Shown here: in pieces, positions 6,306 through 8,885 of the stretch
Layout of the letters: every line of letters begins with the position of its first letter
Numbering within the stretch: the first letter of the stretch is position 1
Source of the DNA: an uncultured Oscillospiraceae bacterium
GTDB lineage: Bacteria; Bacillota_A; Clostridia; Oscillospirales; Oscillospiraceae
Assembly (NCBI GenBank): GCA_934589325.1
Contig: CAKTNU010000059.1
Span: 1 to 8,885, forward strand
Direction: 5' to 3'
DNA: 8,885 bases
Notes under the pieces: generated by a model
Databases searched by the model: none
What the model was told of the DNA's origin: nothing
What the model saw: only the letters and a program-made list of their open reading frames with translations
Translations under genes and position numbers: made by a program

Positions 6306-7190
6306 GTGGAGATAAATCAGGTATATTATTTTCTTGAGATTTGCAAGACCGGCAAGATGTCGAAGGCTGCCGAAAATCTGCATATAACGCAGCAGGGCTT
6401 GAGCGTGTCCATGCGCCGTCTCGAGGAGGAGCTGTCCTGCGACCTGTTTTACCGCAAGTCGAGCGGGCTTGTGCTTACCGATGACGGGCAATTTTTCAAG
6501 ACCGAGGCGGAAAAGATCGTCAGGCACTTTGAAAAGATCAGAACGCATTACGCCGAGAAGCAGCAGAACAAGACCGCTCTGAGCGTCGCCGTTACGGACA
6601 GCATCATCGTCCGTCTGCCGATAAAGCTCCAGCGGCTGTTTATAAACGGCAACGACAATTTTGTCGTGAACCTTGTCGAGACCTATTCAAAGCCCTGCGC
6701 CGACGCCGTGGCGGAGAGCGAGGCGGACTTTGCCGTGATCTACGGCCGCTTCCGGGACGATGTGCTGGAATACAGGACGCTCGATAACGTGCAGCAGGTC
6801 ATCATCGTGAATAAGGATCACCCGCTTGCGGGAAAGCGGGAGGTCTCGCTGGCGGAGCTGTCGGGGCAGCCCTTTGTTGCGCCGGATAAATACAGCTGGC
6901 CGCGCATTGTCATGGCAAAGCTATTCGAGGAGCACGGCGCGAAGCTCGATATCGTGTATGAGTGCAACCGTCCGCGCCAGACGATAGACCTCGTCGCGAA
7001 CAACCCCAAGCTCGTCGCACGGACGATAGAGCCGGAGATAACCGCGGCAGACCTTGAGTCTGTGAGCGTGCTGCGCCTGAAGGACGACCCGTTTGTCCTG
7101 CCGATAAATCTCTGCTATCGCAAGGATGCAATGCTCAATCCCGCAAAGCGCGAGTTCCTGAGCCTCATACTCGGAGCGTATGACGTGTAA
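6306..7190 (+). CDS. LysR-type transcriptional regulator
   Basis: 294 residues from the GTG at 6306, typical for the family. The N-terminal winged helix-turn-helix is clear: INQVYYFLEICKTG (3-16), then MSKAAENLHITQQGLSVSMR (18-37) and RRLEEELSCDLFYR, with LVLTDDGQFF (55-64) as the wing. The rest (about 90-294) is a periplasmic-binding-protein-like effector domain. I prefer the GTG start over the ATG 39 bases upstream because family members begin almost exactly at this point. GAGGAAGGGG precedes it at a spacing of about 10. The gene diverges from the acyl-CoA operon across a 414-bp AT-rich region, the classical arrangement for a LysR-type regulator controlling its divergent neighbour. The likely inducer is the operon's substrate or its CoA ester (inference). 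Confidence 0.95.
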   Translation: MEINQVYYFLEICKTGKMSKAAENLHITQQGLSVSMRRLEEELSCDLFYRKSSGLVLTDDGQFFKTEAEKIVRHFEKIRTHYAEKQQNKTALSVAVTDSIIVRLPIKLQRLFINGNDNFVVNLVETYSKPCADAVAESEADFAVIYGRFRDDVLEYRTLDNVQQVIIVNKDHPLAGKREVSLAELSGQPFVAPDKYSWPRIVMAKLFEEHGAKLDIVYECNRPRQTIDLVANNPKLVARTIEPEITAADLESVSVLRLKDDPFVLPINLCYRKDAMLNPAKREFLSLILGAYDV

Positions 7191-7202
7191 CAAGCGATAA
7201 CG

Positions 7203-7230
7203 AAAGCCCTGCCTTCCGGCAGGGCTTTTT
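7203..7230 (+). terminator. Intrinsic terminator of the LysR-type gene
   Basis: An 11-bp stem AAAGCCCTGCC/GGCAGGGCTTT around a TTCC loop, followed directly by T residues, starting 12 bases after the regulator stop codon. A textbook rho-independent terminator. Confidence 0.92.
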
Positions 7231-7234
7231 CAGA

Positions 7235-7348
7235 CTATCAAAGAAAGTCTCGCAGAGTTCGCGCCCGCAGGCGCACGGTGAGTGCTCTGCAGCGAGCCGC
7301 CGCCCCTTCAGCCGAGAGCCCAGCGCAGCGGGTCTCGGCTGAGAGCAC
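7235..7348. repeat. Hairpin-rich intergenic element, copy A
   Basis: Between the LysR terminator and spoIIID. It contains a 5-bp stem GCGCC/GGCGC (7261-7274) and a perfect 10-bp stem TCAGCCGAGA/TCTCGGCTGA (7308-7317 with 7333-7342). A further stem GTGCTCT/AGAGCAC (7282-7288 with 7342-7348) lies around it and shares one base. Read on the minus strand, 7274-7235 resembles 7875-7913 on the plus strand: GCCTGCGGGC, then ACTCTGC, then ATAG at the end. The two spoIIID flanks therefore carry inverted, related copies. No ORF here looks real. Confidence 0.6.
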
Positions 7349-7351
7349 CAC

Positions 7352-7378
7352 ATAACTCCCCCCATGCTCTCATATACT
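7352..7378 (+). promoter_or_regulatory. Sigma-E-like promoter of spoIIID
   Basis: ATA at 7352-7354, a 16-bp spacer, then CATATACT at 7371-7378. The -10 matches seven of eight positions of the mother-cell sigma-E pattern (CATA, any-A, any-T), and spoIIID is a known sigma-E target in Bacillus. RNA would start near 7385, about 23 nt before the ATG. The -35 match is short, so support is moderate. Confidence 0.45.
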
Positions 7379-7400
7379 CAAGCAAGAGAGTATGGGGAGT
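7355..7400 (+). other. Hairpin covering the spoIIID ribosome binding site
   Basis: ACTCCCC (7355-7361) pairs with GGGGAGT (7394-7400). After a two-base bulge, ATGCTCTC (7364-7371) pairs with GAGAGTAT (7386-7393), including one G-U pair. The second arm contains the Shine-Dalgarno GGGGAG. An alternative 6-bp stem ATACTC/GAGTAT (7374-7379 with 7388-7393) would leave the site free. The long form can only arise on RNA started upstream of 7355. Confidence 0.5.
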
Positions 7401-7407
7401 GGTTTAA

Positions 7408-7668
7408 ATGGATACAAATATTGAGCAGCGCGCCTGTGATCTGGCGGTGTACATCATCGAAAACAAAGCCACCGTCCGTTCCGCGGCGAAGGAGTTCGGC
7501 ATATCCAAATCCACCGTACATAAAGACCTGACAGAGCGCCTGCCGCGGGTGAATCCGGGACTGTATGGGCAGGTGCGTGCTCTGCTGGACATAAATAAGG
7601 CCGAGCGGCACATCCGCGGCGGCCTTGCCACGCGCAGAAAATACCGCGGTGCGGCCGCGGACACATAA
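7408..7668 (+). CDS. spoIIID: Sporulation transcriptional regulator SpoIIID
   Basis: 86 residues, essentially the length of SpoIIID in Bacillus and Clostridia. The core TVRSAAKEFGISKSTVHKDL (22-41) is the characteristic helix-turn-helix and is followed by TERLPRVNP. The C-terminal basic segment HIRGGLATRRKYR (68-80) matches the family's second DNA-contacting helix. It is a small DNA-binding protein that activates and represses mother-cell genes during stage III of sporulation. GGGGAG sits eight bases before the ATG. A sigma-E-like promoter lies just upstream. The gene is isolated between hairpin-rich intergenic segments and is convergent with the glutamine synthetase gene. The other sporulation or cell-wall genes that often accompany it are not in this window. 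Identification is very confident. Confidence 0.97.
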   Translation: MDTNIEQRACDLAVYIIENKATVRSAAKEFGISKSTVHKDLTERLPRVNPGLYGQVRALLDINKAERHIRGGLATRRKYRGAAADT

Positions 7669-7673
7669 ACATA

Positions 7674-7717
7674 AAAGCCCCACAGGCTCTTCCTTCCGGA
7701 AGAGTATGTGGGGCTTT
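7674..7717 (+). terminator. Probable terminator downstream of spoIIID
   Basis: An 11-bp outer stem AAAGCCCCACA/TGTGGGGCTTT (7674-7684 with 7707-7717) and an inner 7-bp stem CTCTTCC/GGAAGAG (7687-7693 with 7698-7704) around a TTCC loop, starting six bases after the spoIIID stop. The T-tract is short on the plus strand (TTT) and slightly longer on the minus strand (TTTT), so it may work weakly in both directions. Confidence 0.65.
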
Positions 7718-7720
7718 ACC

Positions 7721-7913
7721 TGTCAAAGAAGCTCTTTGAGCTTCTTTGACAAAGGGCTGCACTGCGCTGCGTGCCTCGGTCGTCCGCCTGCGGCGGACGA
7801 TTCGACACTGCGCTCCGTGAGAAGTATTTTCTCCGACGTACACGCCGCCGGAGAAAGTGTATCAGATATATTTTTTGCCTGCGGGCAAAAAACTCTGCAA
7901 GGCTCTGAAATAG
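7721..7913. repeat. Hairpin-rich intergenic element, copy B
   Basis: Part of a 353-bp stretch with no credible gene. In order: a perfect 14-bp stem around TTT (7721-7734 with 7738-7751); CACTGCGCTGCGTG (7760-7773), repeated with one change at 7806-7819; a 9-bp stem TCGTCCGCC/GGCGGACGA with loop TGC (7780-7800); an 8-bp stem TTTCTCCG/CGGAGAAA (7828-7835 with 7849-7856); and a 9-bp stem TTTTTTGCC/GGCAAAAAA (7871-7879 with 7884-7892). The right end resembles copy A in inverted orientation. This looks like a non-coding repeat element, mobile or REP-like, without a transposase. Confidence 0.6.
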
Positions 7914-7915
7914 TT

Positions 7916-7951
7916 GACCCCATACCCTTCCCTTGGGAAGAGTATGGGGTC
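7916..7951 (-). terminator. Hairpin downstream of the glutamine synthetase gene
   Basis: A 10-bp stem GACCCCATAC/GTATGGGGTC, one C-A mismatch, then CTTCCC/GGGAAG around TT. It lies about 70 bp beyond the glutamine synthetase stop on the minus strand. There is no U-tract on either strand, so it may be a transcript-end or processing hairpin rather than a classical terminator. Confidence 0.45.
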
Positions 7952-8021
7952 TTGTCTGTGCAGAAAAATTTATGGAGGAGATGTGGAAAGCAAAATTACG
8001 GGCGCTGATCCCGGCGCGTGA

Positions 8022-8885
8022 TCACTTCACGCTGAACAGGATGTCGCCGTAGGACGGGTACGGCCAGTACCTGGCGGCGGTATGGGTCTCGAGCTCGTCG
8101 ACGACGATGCGCAGCTCGTTCATGGCGGCGAACACCGTATCCTTGTAATACTTCGCCTGCTCGAGCGTGCCCTCGATGTCCTTCACGCCCATGACCGCGT
8201 ACTCAAGCTCACGCGTTTTCTTCACCGCGGCGGCGGTCAGCGCGCTTATTCTCGCGGCAAGCTCTGTCTCAAAGCTGCAGTCGATGTCGCTGCCGAGAGA
8301 CTTCTTGGCCAGCGCCGTGTCGGTCAGCTCCTTGGAGTAGGCGCTGACGGCGGGCAGGATGTCTCTCCAGACCATGTCGAGCATGGTCTGCGCCTCGATG
8401 TGCAGCACCTTGCAGTAGCCGTCGAGCTTTATCTCGTAGCGGGCGTGCAGCTCGGCGGGGGAGTAGACGCGGTGCCGCGTGAACAGCTCCACGTTCTTGT
8501 CGGCGAGGTAGTAGGGGACGCAGTCGGGAGTGGAGCGCAGGTTCAGCAGCCCGCGGCGCTCGGCCTCGTGTATCCACGCGTCGTCATAGCCGTTGCCGTT
8601 GAAGATGATGCGCTTGTGCTTTGCAATGACGGATTTTATCAGATCGTGCAGATCGGCCTCGAAATCGGTCGACTTTTCGAGAATATCGGCGTACTGCCGC
8701 AGCGACTCGGCGACGGCGGTGTTGATGACGACGTTCGCGCCCGAGATGGACGCCGAGGAGCCGAGCATGCGGAACTCGAACTTGTTTCCGGTGAAGGCGA
8801 AGGGAGATGTGCGGTTGCGGTCGGTGGTGTCCTTCGGGAACTTCGGCAGCACGTGGACGCCGACCTTGATGAGCTCCTTCTCCTT
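8022..8885 (-). CDS. glnN: Glutamine synthetase type III, C-terminal part
   Basis: The last 287 residues of a gene whose start lies beyond the right edge. The frame is open to the edge, so the GTG at 8852 is internal. The segment DTTDRNRTSPFAFTGNKFEF is highly characteristic of the catalytic domain of type III glutamine synthetase. It continues RMLGSS, then an Asn-rich VVINTAVAESLR stretch and FNGNGYDDAWIHEAERRGLL. The last part, with conserved ELHARYE and long helices ending at WPYPSYGDILF, fits the extra C-terminal domain of these roughly 700-residue proteins. The enzyme makes glutamine from glutamate, ammonia and ATP in the cytoplasm. It is convergent with spoIIID and has no visible functional tie to the acyl-CoA operon. 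The glnN symbol follows usage for type III enzymes in Bacteroides and cyanobacteria. Confidence 0.95.
   Translation of the reverse strand, partial: KEKELIKVGVHVLPKFPKDTTDRNRTSPFAFTGNKFEFRMLGSSASISGANVVINTAVAESLRQYADILEKSTDFEADLHDLIKSVIAKHKRIIFNGNGYDDAWIHEAERRGLLNLRSTPDCVPYYLADKNVELFTRHRVYSPAELHARYEIKLDGYCKVLHIEAQTMLDMVWRDILPAVSAYSKELTDTALAKKSLGSDIDCSFETELAARISALTAAAVKKTRELEYAVMGVKDIEGTLEQAKYYKDTVFAAMNELRIVVDELETHTAARYWPYPSYGDILFSVK

Noticed and set aside
7625..8008. A 127-codon plus-strand open frame overlapping the spoIIID end and the hairpin element
   Set aside because: It overlaps spoIIID in another frame, crosses several strong hairpins and has no family-like sequence.
7231..8021. A CRISPR array around spoIIID
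   Set aside because: Repeats are few, unequal, inverted and hairpin-based. There are no regularly spaced direct repeats with unique spacers and no cas genes.
7972..8052. A small plus-strand ORF of 26 codons with a GGAGGAG-like sequence near its start
   Set aside because: The GGAGGAG lies at or inside the start with too little spacing, the peptide is featureless and it runs into the 3' end of the glutamine synthetase gene on the other strand.
8022..8852. Treating the GTG at 8852 as the start of a 276-residue protein
   Set aside because: The frame continues to the window edge with sequence typical of type III glutamine synthetase, so the gene is only cut by the window.

Overview
The window looks like chromosomal DNA from an endospore-forming, anaerobic member of the Clostridia, possibly of the Oscillospiraceae/Ruminococcaceae type. 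The evidence is a clear SpoIIID sporulation regulator, a type III glutamine synthetase, an Etf-linked acyl-CoA dehydrogenase system, GC-rich coding DNA and strong AGGAGG-type ribosome binding sites. Genus assignment is inference.

Region 1 (1-5891, minus strand) is one run of co-oriented genes. In transcription order they are: a crotonase-superfamily enoyl-CoA hydratase/isomerase, a DASS/SLC13-type carboxylate permease, an acyl-CoA dehydrogenase, etfB, etfA and the start of a family III (CaiB-type) CoA-transferase that runs off the left edge. The set matches the logic of the carnitine (cai/fix) and caffeate (car) reductive acyl-CoA systems. A carboxylate is imported, activated by CoA transfer, rearranged or (de)hydrated by the crotonase, and its enoyl-CoA double bond is reduced with electrons delivered by EtfAB. 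The substrate cannot be read from the sequence.

Region 2 (5892-6305) is a strikingly AT-rich, 414-bp divergent control region. It holds a minus-strand promoter for the catabolic operon, two plus-strand promoter candidates for the regulator, a 21-bp-phased direct repeat over the operon promoter, and several dyads. Region 3 (6306-7230) is a divergent LysR-type regulator with a strong intrinsic terminator. It probably controls the operon.

Region 4 (7231-8021) holds the small spoIIID gene with a sigma-E-like promoter, surrounded on both sides by intergenic DNA packed with hairpins. These include related, inverted, covarying repeat elements and three hairpins sharing GAGTATGGGG. Region 5 (8022-8885) is the C-terminal part of a type III glutamine synthetase on the minus strand, convergent with spoIIID and cut by the right edge.

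No tRNA, rRNA, CRISPR array, transposase or phage gene was seen. The most interesting points are: the unassigned cai/car-like reductive acyl-CoA module; its crotonase, which lacks both classical glutamates; an EtfA with a Tyr at the usual flavin-contacting His; a recurring AATTTGC...AAATTC motif in two operon control regions; and the hairpin elements around spoIIID.
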